This document shows, in pieces, positions 1 to 10,250 of a stretch of DNA of 64,000 nucleotides (the stretch's first letter is position 1; every line of letters starts with the position of its first letter). The stretch is taken from assembly GCA_021432635.1 (NCBI GenBank), contig MU270136.1:1-64000 (forward strand), written 5' to 3'. The notes under the pieces are model-generated. The model was not told the origin of the DNA and made no database searches. It saw only the letters and a program-made list of their open reading frames with translations. This DNA is from Thozetella sp. PMI_491 (lineage: Eukaryota > Ascomycota > Sordariomycetes > Chaetosphaeriales > Chaetosphaeriaceae). Both the position numbers and the translations under genes were made by a program.

Positions 1-75
1 TAAGCTAGTTTTAGTCTTAGTCTTAATTAGTCTTAGTTAGTCTTAGTCAGGGCCTAGACTAGACTAACTAACTAA
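1..75. repeat. Degenerate TTAGTC short tandem repeat
   Basis: The first 75 bases contain repeated TTAGTC/TTAGT units with small variations, followed by GACTAGACTAACTAAC, so the same words occur in both orientations. The window begins inside or next to the repeat, so its true length is unknown. The unit resembles TTAGGG in composition but is not the canonical fungal telomere repeat, and I do not call it telomeric. The rest of the stretch to 207 is AT-rich and holds no gene I can see. Confidence 0.6.
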
Positions 76-207
76 AATCACAACCCTGCTTGTATATGGA
101 TTATACTAATAATATTTGCCATTGAGAGATAAATATAAAGATTTACTTTAGTAAGAGATTATATATTCTATGAACTTACTTAGTATCTAAAGACCAAGCA
201 GCTAAAG

Positions 208-2904
208 TTATTTAGACGGTACTAATAAGTAATCATGCTTGGACTTCGCTCGGAGCGCCTCAGGCCTTTGTCGGAGTTCGTCCTGATACCCTAGGAATTG
301 CAGTTGCCTTTCAACCGCAGCCTTGACATATGAAATCTTAACCTTCACTATTTGGGAGCCTTCCTCAACTAGTCTAGCCGGCTCGTGCTGCGAGTCGAAT
401 AATTTATCGGCTCGGTGCTTTACCTCGGAAGCTGCTAGGGCGTCCTGGAGTACGTTTCGGATCTGGCGTCCATTAAGCTTTTGACAATGGGAGACCAGGT
501 AGCTCTTGGCTGCATTTTCCACCTCAATGTCGCCGTTCTCTTCGAACTTGCGCAGGAATCGGTTGATGATTTTTGCTTTCGTCTCCAAGGACAGCTCCTG
601 GTAGAGTATCGGGCAGGTGATTCTCGAGATGAAGGAGTCATCGATGTGACCGGGCCGATTGGTCGTGAGGAAGAGAACTCCCTTATAATATTCCATAGTC
701 CTCAGGAAGATTGTGGACAGGCTGTTTCGGCCGTAATTTCCCTCCTGACGCTGCTCCAAGAAGATATCGGCTTCGTCGATAAGCAGGATGGCGTTCCATC
801 TTGCTGCGAGAGTGAACCAGTTTCGGAGGCGATTTTCGATATCTTCTGTTATCTGGCCAATATTGTGTACTCCTAGGCTAATCAGCGGACGCCCGGTGTC
901 ATTGGCTATGCACTCCACCGTCAGCGTTTTACCTGTGCCCGGTGGACCATAGAGCAGAAATATTTTCCCTTCGCCTTTGCCTGGGACGAAATCTGAGGGC
1001 ACTGTGAGATTCTTCTCCCCATTTTTAAGCACTGTGCGAAGTGCCTCTTTGTCGGCATCAAAAACAAGGACCAGCTCACTATCCAGCTGGTTGGGTGGTG
1101 CCGCCGGCGCACTGTCGCTGATGTAGTCCACCTCGAAGGTCATCCAATTTTTCGACTTCAACTCCAGTCCCCGTACGTACCGTGGCAGCAACGGATAGAC
1201 TTCTTTGATTCGGTGGTAATCCTTGCTGCTAGATGGCGTAAAAGCAAGGAGGTCCCGAAACCTGCCCCCTCCGCTATCGTCTTCGGTTGCAGGGGGCCCT
1301 TGTGGCGGGGGCGGCCCACGATAAGGCCCAGCAGGAGCCCCGGAGTGGGGTCCGGGGTGAGGCCCAGGGGGGGGTTTGGGTGTCGAATACCGCATATATG
1401 TCTCTTCATCGACGATAATCTTGCCACAAACTCCGCTACGTGGGTGATCGTAGTTACGATAAGCATATGGTGCCGGCTCGCTGAGGATCGAGAGATATTT
1501 TCGGCCACGCTTTTCAAGCTTCTCCCGCGTAGCGCCTTGGTCAAACTTGTCGTGAAGATCTGCAGGCACAACGTGTAGGGCCTTGACATGTCTAGGGCCC
1601 TCAAAACGGTTGATGGAAAAATTGTTATGGACGAGTTGAAACGATTCATTGTTGTGTCGAACAATCCATAAATCTAGGACAAGGCGTGCGGTGGATTCGA
1701 TGTTGCGTCGCACTATGCTAGCCGGCCTCGAGTATGACTCATAGAAACTTTGGGCGACCACGGCTCCGGAAAGTGTTGTATCGTTGATGGACTGTCTGAA
1801 ATAGACATAGGTGCCAGGCCGAAATAGCAACCACAGCTTGTCGTATCTTATAAGAGGGCTTTCATGAAGTAGAACTGATGTCAGCGTTGGCACGATATTG
1901 ACTCGGTACATTGGCGCCAAATATCTCAGCAGGACTGCCAGGTCATATGCCGCGGCTTTATCGCATGCCTCTCCTGCCGAGTTCAGGGTCCCAAAGTCTA
2001 GGTGTTGCTGGAGTGCCGCGAAAATTTCTTCGTCCCCACAGCTGCCGATGCTGAACTCGGAGGGGATAGAACGGCCCTCAAATTCTGTTTGAAGGAGCTT
2101 TTGGAGATACACCTTTAATTCGGCATAATAGTACATGAACTCAGGAAACATATGGTCCTGGTTTGCCTCGTAGAGCTCGTACCCCTCGAGATGGGAGGGG
2201 TAGTAATCTAGGAGCGATTTCATAATATTGATGAGTGGCTTGGAGTAGAGTCTGATGTTGACCCTTCCCCTGTCGACCAGATGGGCATCCCGCCCAAATT
2301 GAAAATCAACCGGACAGTCTCTCCATGTCGTGATGGTGTTTCCCTTTATGCTCGTTTTGTCTTCAACACTCGCAGAGGCATAGTGAACGAGTATGGGTGC
2401 AGTGGCTCCTGTATCTATAGTTTCATCCTCGCGAGGTGTGGGTAGACTGTCGCTGAGATCCGCCCATGGACGGTCCTGGTAAAAGGTTCGCTCAAGATCA
2501 TTTTCATCTGTCACCTTTAGGCAATACAAGATTTCCACACGTTGGGAGGATCGCGACATCGAACTGCCATCATGTCCCGCTAAGCAGGCTGTCGCGTTCT
2601 CTTGAATTTGTTGACTGCTTGTACACATTGACACGTGTGACTCAACTCGCTTCTCGCCTTGTCTGACCTTGGGGGTTGGTTCAGATTCCGTCGAAGCCAC
2701 ATCGACTTGGGGCGGAGACTTTGGTGTCGATGATCTATTTGACGTAGCCAGATTGTGGGACTGGGTGACATTCGTGATCTCATGCCTAGGCCGCTTGTCT
2801 CTATGTCTGTCTTCGTCACAACTTCCACTAGCGGGACATTCGTTCGAATCTCGTTTGGACAGCGACAGAGCCTGGCGGTCTTTATTCTGTGTCGCTTCTT
2901 CCAT
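208..2904 (-). CDS. AAA+ ATPase with N-terminal fungal domain, 898 aa
   Basis: Single-exon gene starting at ATG 2904. The C-terminal third is a classical AAA+ core: Walker A GPPGTGKT near residue 652, Walker B LLIDEAD near 705-712, and a sensor-1 stretch LTTNR downstream. The N-terminal half has a basic, NLS-like patch (HRDKRPRHE, near residue 34-42) followed by a fungal-specific region with LWLLFRPGTYVYF, typical of the DUF7025-type domain found in front of such ATPases. A proline/glycine-rich linker (about residues 505-540) joins the two. Proteins of this type are common in filamentous ascomycetes and are presumed to remodel or unfold protein complexes, but their substrates are largely unknown. 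It is divergently arranged with the HeLo gene at 3606. ATP hydrolysis is strongly supported; the cellular role is not. Confidence 0.9.
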   Translation of the reverse strand: MEEATQNKDRQALSLSKRDSNECPASGSCDEDRHRDKRPRHEITNVTQSHNLATSNRSSTPKSPPQVDVASTESEPTPKVRQGEKRVESHVSMCTSSQQIQENATACLAGHDGSSMSRSSQRVEILYCLKVTDENDLERTFYQDRPWADLSDSLPTPREDETIDTGATAPILVHYASASVEDKTSIKGNTITTWRDCPVDFQFGRDAHLVDRGRVNIRLYSKPLINIMKSLLDYYPSHLEGYELYEANQDHMFPEFMYYYAELKVYLQKLLQTEFEGRSIPSEFSIGSCGDEEIFAALQQHLDFGTLNSAGEACDKAAAYDLAVLLRYLAPMYRVNIVPTLTSVLLHESPLIRYDKLWLLFRPGTYVYFRQSINDTTLSGAVVAQSFYESYSRPASIVRRNIESTARLVLDLWIVRHNNESFQLVHNNFSINRFEGPRHVKALHVVPADLHDKFDQGATREKLEKRGRKYLSILSEPAPYAYRNYDHPRSGVCGKIIVDEETYMRYSTPKPPPGPHPGPHSGAPAGPYRGPPPPQGPPATEDDSGGGRFRDLLAFTPSSSKDYHRIKEVYPLLPRYVRGLELKSKNWMTFEVDYISDSAPAAPPNQLDSELVLVFDADKEALRTVLKNGEKNLTVPSDFVPGKGEGKIFLLYGPPGTGKTLTVECIANDTGRPLISLGVHNIGQITEDIENRLRNWFTLAARWNAILLIDEADIFLEQRQEGNYGRNSLSTIFLRTMEYYKGVLFLTTNRPGHIDDSFISRITCPILYQELSLETKAKIINRFLRKFEENGDIEVENAAKSYLVSHCQKLNGRQIRNVLQDALAASEVKHRADKLFDSQHEPARLVEEGSQIVKVKISYVKAAVERQLQFLGYQDELRQRPEALRAKSKHDYLLVPSK

Positions 2905-3605
2905 TTTAGCTGCCTCAGAATTTGCTGGGCTAAATCAGGAAGAGGGAGTGATTTGAATTTTACGTTGCTCCGTATTGTGTCGGCTGCTGAAGTCCGTGCA
3001 ATCAAGTTTCTGGATATAAGGCCCGATGTCGACGATAAAAGGAAGCAGAAGTGGAATATACAACGTTAAGATATGGAGAACACAACGTGCTAAAGCTAGC
3101 TTGCCTGGAGGCCTCCGAAGTGGCTAGGTATGATTGGGCATAAGTTTTTGCCGCAAATAGGGCTTAAAGGAGGATGGTATTCTACAACCATTGGCTGCAC
3201 CGTGCATTGTTGCCTAAGCAAGACACCATTACTGGAGAACCTTCCGTGCCACAGCCAGCTGGGGCTTCAATTTAAACTGCACTCGCCGCCAGTCTTGCCG
3301 AGTATGCCTAACTGCAGTGTGCAGGATGCGCTGGCACTGCCGAGACCTTGCTCTTCGATAGCCTCGTGCAAATTGTGTCACTAAGTGCAGCTTGCCAAGT
3401 TATATTACAGGTTATTTTCAAGCTCCCTACACTTTACGTTCCGAAAAGTCGTCACCTTCTATGCTCTATCGGGTTTCGTAAGAGCTATTTAGTTCTAATT
3501 ACATACCCTGTCTTGCCCTTCGCCCATTTCTGACGTCGTCTCGGTCGCCTACCAAGGTATACAAGCTGACGGCTCCAGGACAAGAGGGAAGAGGCGATCG
3601 CAGAT
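2905..3605. promoter_or_regulatory. Divergent intergenic region, AAA ATPase / HeLo gene
   Basis: About 700 bases lie between two start codons that point away from each other, so this stretch must hold both promoters. No convincing coding frame is present. Shared regulation of the ATPase and the HeLo protein is possible but is inferred only from the layout. Confidence 0.5.
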
Positions 3606-5030
3606 ATGGCCGAGTTAGCGCTTGGGATCCTTGGATTGACCTTGGCATGGAAGGGTATAGTAGACTTTGGGTCGCTGATCACCGATTTGGTTGACGATGA
3701 TGCTAAGTGCCGCGAGACACAATTGATCGAGCTGGAAGTGTCTCAACTGGTACTTAAGGACTGGGGTACAAGATGGGGCATCAATCGTGATGACGGAGAC
3801 TTTCATAACTTCGACGCAGAACGAAAGGAAGTCATTGGCAGGATCATTTTCAGGCTCGCCGAGTCCCGCGTCCAGGCCTTGGACAAGTTGCGGTCTTATT
3901 ACGGCCTCTCCACAGACCACGCCGCAGACACGCCTACTAGAACTGAAAAACGGCTAGCGAGGCTTTTGCAGAAAATCAAAAGCAGCGCTAACAGAGCAAG
4001 GGAAAAGGTGGTTTGGGTCACCCATGAAAAGGCAGTGCTGGAACATCTCGTTGAAGAGACGACAAAGATGCAGGAACATCTGCGACACGTGACTTACGAT
4101 TCTGACAAGTTTATCCATCAGATTCTGCTTAGCTTACGCGATGCACCATCGCTACAAAATTGGTTGACGAGAGTCGAATCTCGTGGCAGGGAGCTGCTAC
4201 AAAAGTCTGCACGGAACTGGCCCTCCCCGTCGAGCCCAGGGGAAGATGAGGAACAGCTGGATGGACAGACCCTGGTCAGTTATGCAACAAGGTCAATCGC
4301 GTCCAGCAAACAGGTGGACCATGTGCAACATCAGATTGATCGGGGCTTTGCTTGTTTGGGGGATGACCGCATACCAAGAGCTATCTCGCTCTGGTGGGCT
4401 GACGGGGTCTCGAGCATCCTCCTTCTCGAAGGATCTGATATCCCCGAGGACGAGACGATCGTCTCAACATGCGCCTTAGTGTTCTACTTCACCACCTGCC
4501 ACAAGCTCATTTATCTTTTCCAGCCCGAGACCACGATACAGTCAGCCTCGCAGTTTGTTGATATGCTCCGTACCTTTAACCGAAGCTTGATGACGCTGCC
4601 CGGGCACGACTCACTCGCCCACTTCCAGCTGGCTAAGACCGTGTCTGAGATGGAGAAAGACCCTGTTGAACCCGGCATGGTGGAGCAGTTAATCGAGCTC
4701 TTCTATAAGCTGCTTAAGGATCTGATCACCACATCATCTCAACGAACTTTGATAATCCTGGGAGGCCTAGAGTATGTTATTACCGATGATAGCAACAGTG
4801 TCCTGGCCATCCAAGTCCGGACGTTTGTGTCGGGACTTCGTTCTCTCTGCGAACCAAGGAGTGGTAACGGATACGGCGTGCTCAAGGTTCTGTTTGGATG
4901 TAAGGGACATGCATCAGCCCTATATCGATGCGTCGGAGACCAAGACGTGGAAGACTTTACATCCCGTCCAACTTCAGAAGTAAACTTGTTTCAAGAACTT
5001 GCACTACGTATACAGGACTTGGCAATCTAG
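3606..5030 (+). CDS. HeLo-domain protein with degenerate NTPase-like C-terminal half, 474 aa
   Basis: Intronless gene starting at ATG 3606. The N-terminus (AELALGILGLTLAWKGIVDF, then a long helical region to about residue 210) is a HeLo (prion-inhibition and propagation) domain, the membrane-targeting effector module of fungal cell-death proteins such as HET-S. The second half follows the layout of a STAND/NACHT NTPase: a tryptophan-containing lead-in (about 262-275), ILLLEGSDIPEDET where a P-loop would sit (about 272-285), RTLIILGGLEYV where Walker B would sit (about 380), and GVLKVLFGCKG where the sensor 'KVLLTSRP' would sit. The GKS/GKT of the P-loop and the acidic residues of Walker B are missing, so nucleotide binding is doubtful. 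The gene ends without WD40, ankyrin or TPR repeats. HeLo assignment is good; the degenerate NTPase reading is my inference. Confidence 0.72.
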   Translation: MAELALGILGLTLAWKGIVDFGSLITDLVDDDAKCRETQLIELEVSQLVLKDWGTRWGINRDDGDFHNFDAERKEVIGRIIFRLAESRVQALDKLRSYYGLSTDHAADTPTRTEKRLARLLQKIKSSANRAREKVVWVTHEKAVLEHLVEETTKMQEHLRHVTYDSDKFIHQILLSLRDAPSLQNWLTRVESRGRELLQKSARNWPSPSSPGEDEEQLDGQTLVSYATRSIASSKQVDHVQHQIDRGFACLGDDRIPRAISLWWADGVSSILLLEGSDIPEDETIVSTCALVFYFTTCHKLIYLFQPETTIQSASQFVDMLRTFNRSLMTLPGHDSLAHFQLAKTVSEMEKDPVEPGMVEQLIELFYKLLKDLITTSSQRTLIILGGLEYVITDDSNSVLAIQVRTFVSGLRSLCEPRSGNGYGVLKVLFGCKGHASALYRCVGDQDVEDFTSRPTSEVNLFQELALRIQDLAI

Positions 5031-7229
5031 GGTAGTGGTATGGACTTGGCTATTATTTTCTCGAGGACAGCTTTAACTGAGGTCGTCGCATCTCTGCAGC
5101 TGCAACATTAGGTGAGCTTCAGTGGAAATGGGGTTTGGGGGAAAATATTGATCTCAGTAGCAGGGAGGAATAATGTATCGTTAATATAAGTTTTTCTCAC
5201 AATATGATCTACTAAATGACCAAGCTGGACATATAGTATCTATCAGTGCTCGTTCGTTATGGCGGCCGAGGGAAAAATATGTCATGATAATGTACAGCTT
5301 GCCGTACTGCCTCGTGATAGCTTAGATGGCCTCCAATTTACTTCTAAAACCAACCTTTATATAACCTCCCTTACAGCTTATTTCATTGGCTAATTAGTTA
5401 TTGATGATGAGTGGGGGGTACTCTGCCTACCCAGCTCCTACCGTACCTTTAAACCATACACACATTACTAGCCAGCGATCAATGGGTAAAAGAATAGGGG
5501 AAAGTCTGCTTGCTCTCTAGATGTAATGAGGGCTCTGATCAGGGCCCTATAGATAGCCGTGGCTGGTCTGGGGGATCTAACCACTGTACAGCCAACTGGC
5601 AGGCTGGCTGCCCCTAGCACTCCATATCGATATTGTATAGGTAAAAATTATAATTATATCTTAAGTAATAACTCGTAGCTAATTAAAAACGATTAAAAGT
5701 CATACATTCGCCTTAAAATTATTATCGGCTGCTAAAATTAGGTAATAGTTACCGATCCTAAGATCTTTATGCTTAACATACAGAAAACCCGAGAAAAAGA
5801 TGCCAGTAACTTTGATACGATAGAGTAAATGCTCTGCAACACACCAATAAGAATAAACTAGCAAATAGCCTGACCTATGCAAGGTAATTTATCTTTAGCA
5901 AGCCTCAAAAGTTGAGCTGCGCACACAGAAGCAATGAAAACCCGTCAATCCACACAGTAGATACCATACCCGGTATCTCTAAGCACAGCGAAAATCCAGT
6001 GATGATCACAATTAATCGTTGACAGACGCAGTCACTCGGGGCAACCTGACCTATATCGAAGTCGTCTCTTACTAGTGATCGGCCGATAAAATTAGCCTAT
6101 ATGATATTCATACGCCTTACAGCAGCCAAGCATCATGTCTGATAACCCAGAGTCTACTCGCCACGCGCATTTAGGCCTACACAGCTAATATATACATTTC
6201 AATCGTTATCTCGGGGTAATAGCTCGCTAGCTCTGAAATTCGCTACTATGTAGCCTGCGCCATGGAGCTCCTTACTCGGCACATACTATCATAGGTGGCG
6301 CCGCGATGCCTCGGCGGCGCGCGAGTACTTGTCTTGCTTTACTGCTTTTACTGTGCTACCTATAACATTTCCTAATGCGGCTACGTTAGATTTGTAAATA
6401 ATTACTTCTTATTAATTTGAGAGCTAAGGGGCAGGAGGCTAGCGAACAACATGAAAATATAACTAATGTTGAATTCGTAGGTGCGTTATTTATTAGCCCG
6501 TGATGGTGTAGTGTCTCACAAGGCGACATACCTCATTAGCGGATTGGTCATGGCGTGCGGCTGAGAAGCACTCGGCAGCGACATGGTGACGATGAACAGA
6601 CTCACACTACACAAGCTGAAAGGGAACGGGTTTTGGAGAATGCCATCCAATGCGTCAGTGCTAAACAAGAACATGCTGATGTTTGCTCAGTCTTGGCGAT
6701 GCACTGATTATCGGTCCGGCTGTCAATTGGTTTGGCACATCAAAAAGGCAAACGACGCATGAGATAAAGATAAGAAGGGCCGGCTGGCCAGAACACTCCA
6801 TAGCATCGCCACTTTCAGGGATGACCCAGGCTTTCTTCAGCTCGCCTTGCCGGAAGACTAGAAGCACTGCTTGTGTAGCTAAAGTTCAGCCTCAGCTTCA
6901 AGGACCCGCTTTGGCTAGCGCTAGTGTAGGACCGGGCGGCACAAGACCTCGGGAGACACCAATGGTATAGCCTGGCTTGGCAATACCGAAACGAGGTGCC
7001 AATAGTGGCGTTGATATAACGCAGACTAAGTTCCATATCGCCTCGTGGATATGGTCGTTCGGTTGCGTTAGTGTTTATTAGTGGCGCTTTGGGCGACTCT
7101 CGGAGGTCTACCTACTTTAAAAACAGGAGTCGCCCGTGCCAAGCATTCGCGAGGAGGAGAATTTCTCCTCCTCGGCGCACAAGAAAATCCTTAGCAACGC
7201 GAAATCCAAGGGAGCAGCATCTTTTCATA
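5031..7229. other. AT-rich stretch without recognisable gene
   Basis: About 2.2 kb between the HeLo gene and the surface-protein gene. It is AT-rich with many stops in all frames; the short open frames show no family resemblance, signal peptide or plausible exon joins. A small GC-rich palindromic patch (GGCGCC/GGCGGCGCGC) lies near 6297-6325. Old, mutated repeat DNA is likely, but I cannot name an element. Confidence 0.5.
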
Positions 7230-8001
7230 ATGTGTCACTTTTTTCTCTCTCTGCGAGCATTGCTGGTCTCCGCCATTATATGCCACTTCATTCGGCATGT
7301 GCGGGCCGATGGAACAATTACAGTCACCGACGGGCCAGCTTATTCTTCTCTGCTACCGTGCGCACAAAAATGTATCTTCAGCTACAACCTGCGCTGCCCG
7401 GACGTCCCCGACCCGATTGGAAACGCCATTGGCTGCTATGACAACACGAACGCGGGTTGCATGAGGGTCTCATGGGCAATGGACAGCTGTTATTGTCGAA
7501 CTGATCTGCAAGCAGCTGCTGTAAAGGCCATCAGTACATGCGTCAAGTCTCAGTGCACCATCGGCGACATAGCGGGCGACATTTCCTCCGTCTCAGCCGT
7601 GTATGGGGGTTACTGTTCTGCAGCTGGGTACATTGCTGCTGCCCCTGCCGCCACAACCGCGGCGGCAACGAGCAACGCTGCTACGAATGCGGCGACGGAC
7701 CACAGCAGCCCCGCGATAAGCAATTCTGCTGCTAGTGGCCCAAGTTCGACCAGTAAGAAGCTTCCCTCTCGCTGTACTTGTTAGCTTCTCACTAACGAAT
7801 AAAGGCGCATCCGGATCGACCACATCTGCTCCGGCGTCGTCTAGCAGTAGTTCGAGCCTTAGTACTGGCGCTTTGGTTGGAATAATCGTGCCTGTGTGTT
7901 CTGGAGTGCTCGGTCTTGCTGCTGCAGTTTATAAGTTTCGCACAGCAAGACAGAAAAGGAAGGCCCAGAAGGAATCTCAAACCGCGACCGACAAATCTTA
8001 A
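7230..8001 (+). CDS. Cysteine-rich (CFEM-like) surface protein with one membrane anchor, 239 aa
   Basis: Two exons: 7230-7752 and 7805-8001. The 52-base intron has GTAAGA, a CTAAC branch point and AAAG, and the join keeps phase inside a serine/threonine stretch. ATG 7230 starts a clear signal peptide (ALLVSAIICHFIRHVRA). The mature part has about ten cysteines in a compact domain (CAQKCIF...CYD...CM...CYC...CV...C...C) like CFEM-related fungal surface proteins. It is followed by an Ala/Ser/Thr-rich stalk, one transmembrane helix (GALVGIIVPVCSGVLGLAA) and a short basic cytoplasmic tail. Such proteins sit in the plasma membrane facing the wall; functions range from sensing to haem or iron handling and are not predictable here. 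An earlier in-frame start at 7071 lacks a signal peptide at its N-terminus, so 7230 is preferred. Confidence 0.8.
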
Positions 8002-8874
8002 TTCTTCGGACTACCTTCGCTTGTCCTCTCTGTATGACCGAACCGGGGTACCAGACAACGACAGAGTATTGCCCTGTCGTTGCCAAAAGGGTACCTCTCC
8101 CAAAGTAATTCTCACTGACACCATACTATCGAAAGGAAGAAGACATGTCATAGCGGGACAAAGGGGAAGAGAATATTAGAAAGTTATGCTTAATGTGGTT
8201 CTAATGGTATCATTCGTACAAATTTCAACCCTCAAAAGCCTTCATTAGATGCCCCTCTTTTTTTTCTTTTACAACATTCTACCTCCTGTCTAAGAAAGCG
8301 GCCCGCATATCCTCACCTATTTGCAACGGATTGTATTACGGGAGTAAACACAATGAGGTTATCAGCTGGCCGATCGAAGTATACTCCCTTTGCCTCCCAG
8401 GTAATAAAGTGAGCCTGTATAGACTAAGCTTTAGCTAGATCACCAGTCTGACGGATCTAAATCCCGCCGTTTCATCTATATACTTTCCTTTTATTGGTTA
8501 CATATATAATAGGTCCAAGGATCAATCCATTCTTTATGTGTGAGCTTGCTAAACACAATTATACGACATACTTAGTCTAGAGACTCACGGACCAGACAAG
8601 GCCCGCCCTAATATAAACATCCCACCTTTAGTTATTGGCTTGGTTAGATTATGTTTTAAGATACCGGGCAATTCCTCTGGGGCAGAGGCCGTCGATGGGG
8701 GCCGTCTGCAATCGACCTCAAGTCGATAAGGCCTTTTAGAGGCAGAGAAATAGAAGTCTGCTCTACTTCCCGCTCACTTCTCCGCTCCTTGCGAGTGCGG
8801 CTCTTGGCGCTGACGGTGGAAGTCGGCCACTTGGTTGGTATATTAGCGCTGGACATACTAACAACTATCGGTAG
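8002..8874. other. Intergenic stretch, nothing recognised
   Basis: About 870 bases downstream of the surface-protein gene. No supported gene. A branch-point-like ACTAAC and a TAG acceptor at its right end (about 8858-8874) belong to the transporter remnant that follows. The matching first exon was not found upstream, which is one reason to call that gene broken. Confidence 0.45.
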
Positions 8875-9190
8875 TCTATGACAAACGGTTTGCAAGTCAT
8901 CACAACGTGGCAAGAGCGCTTCGGTCACCCTACGGGTGCGATATTGGGCTTCTTTAGTGCCCCCACTGCCATCGGCGGCGTTATCCCATTTCTCCCTCTC
9001 GGCTGGATTGGAGAAAAGCTGGGTCTTCATGTTCCTACCGCACTGGGGTCTATTGTGATCATTGCCGATGTCCTCGTCGAATTCTTTGCCATCTCGCTCA
9101 ACATGTACATGGGAGGCAAGATCGTGCTAGGCATTGGTTCATCCTTCATCCAGATAGGCGCCCCAGTGTTGGTCACGGAGTTCCGTTGCC
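8875..9190 (+). pseudogene. Sugar-transporter (MFS) gene remnant
   Basis: From an apparent splice acceptor at 8874 the frame reads SMTNGLQVITTWQERF, then FFSAPTAIGG, PLGWIGEKLG, and GKIVLGIGSSFIQIGAPVLV. This is the stretch from the first loop to transmembrane helix 4 of fungal hexose/lactose permease-like transporters (family length about 520 aa). After VLVTE the family motif on helix-breaking charged residues is absent and the frame runs into unrelated sequence. The first exon, the middle loop and the last six helices are missing. Only about 100 codons survive, so this is a truncated relic. Its right edge is next to a minus-strand remnant, suggesting a rearrangement breakpoint near 9190. 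Confidence 0.7.
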
Positions 9191-9259
9191 ATTTTCTCAG
9201 CTTTCGCTTTTACCCAGCACCACAGTACAGTCTAATACAAAAAGCCAGCGGCATGCTCC

Positions 9260-9769
9260 TCACTTGGTTACCAGATTCGGATTGCTCCTTTCTTCAAGCC
9301 CGAACGCCACCAATTGCTCCCTACCCTTGTCTGCCCAACGAAGTTGGTTAAGAGTAGGGTCAATATAAGCTGCAAGGCCAATGACAACAGCATACAGACT
9401 TGCAATGACGTTCCGTATATAATGGGTCGGGTATGAAACATAATCCCGCACGCACAGCTCCATAGCTTCGGTTTGCTCGCTAACGGCATAGCCGACACGG
9501 CATATGGCTTCCTCGTCATTGGGGTAGGTTGTCAGTGATACTTTTGATGAGACTGGCTATTGTGTGGTTACCGCTACCAGAAGTTGCAGAGCCTCCTCAA
9601 CTAATGACGGGTTGAAGGAATCGTTGGCCACTCGTTGTTCCCATCTCATCCAGGTTTCTAGCCACAGAAATTTCATACCCAACCTCAGCTGTGAGTTATC
9701 CAACTCTTTCAAGAACTCGATCAGGCTATTAGAAAAGATACCCTCTGATACGGCAGAACGAAACCCTCG
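9260..9769 (-). pseudogene. Unidentified coding remnant with one internal stop
   Basis: On the minus strand a frame runs from just below a TGA at 9770-9772 down to 9260, interrupted only by a TAG at 9557-9559. It reads like real protein on both sides of the stop: a Trp-rich amphipathic segment (FLWLETWMRWEQRVAND) and then a helical segment with RNVIASLYAVVIGLAAYID. I do not recognise the family. A C-terminal part of a regulator or of a helical cytoplasmic protein are both possible. There is no start codon with a plausible N-terminus. It may be a pseudogene, or the stop may lie within an unrecognised intron. Confidence 0.35.
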
Positions 9770-10250
9770 TCATGGACATGACTCTTTTAGATAGACATGA
9801 TCTCGTCAAGCCCAGCATCTCTGGTTGGCTGAGTACTGGAGGGGTGTCAGAAATGGCACTCCATTGGAGGGACTTTTATTCAGCCGAGGATTTTACTAAG
9901 CTTTTCTAAGATTTATGGAGTCATGCTTCTCTCCTTTATGTGGTGCAAACTCTGTTGCCTTATCCTTGTTGCTGAGCTCTTTTGTGGTGACATATATTTC
10001 CGAACATCACCACGCTTAGCCTGAGGGCGGGGCGATAGCAACCCTGTAAATTGATCGCACACTCATCTAGTATAGCAACGAGGGATACTTCATGCAGATG
10101 AAAGCTCGCTTCCTCGAGGAGGTTCGGGGAATTTTCAATACCGGCTCGAGCTGCTGTCGTTTCCCGGCGCAAAGCCTTAAAGCCCTTCATTGTTAACAGA
10201 ATGTTACGCAACGCCGACTTAGCTTTGCTGCGTATCTGCATCTGCACATC

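Noticed and set aside
1213-1578. Open frame opposite the AAA ATPase gene
   Set aside because: It is a shadow of the GC-rich proline-coding segment of the minus-strand gene; the real frame has full Walker motifs.
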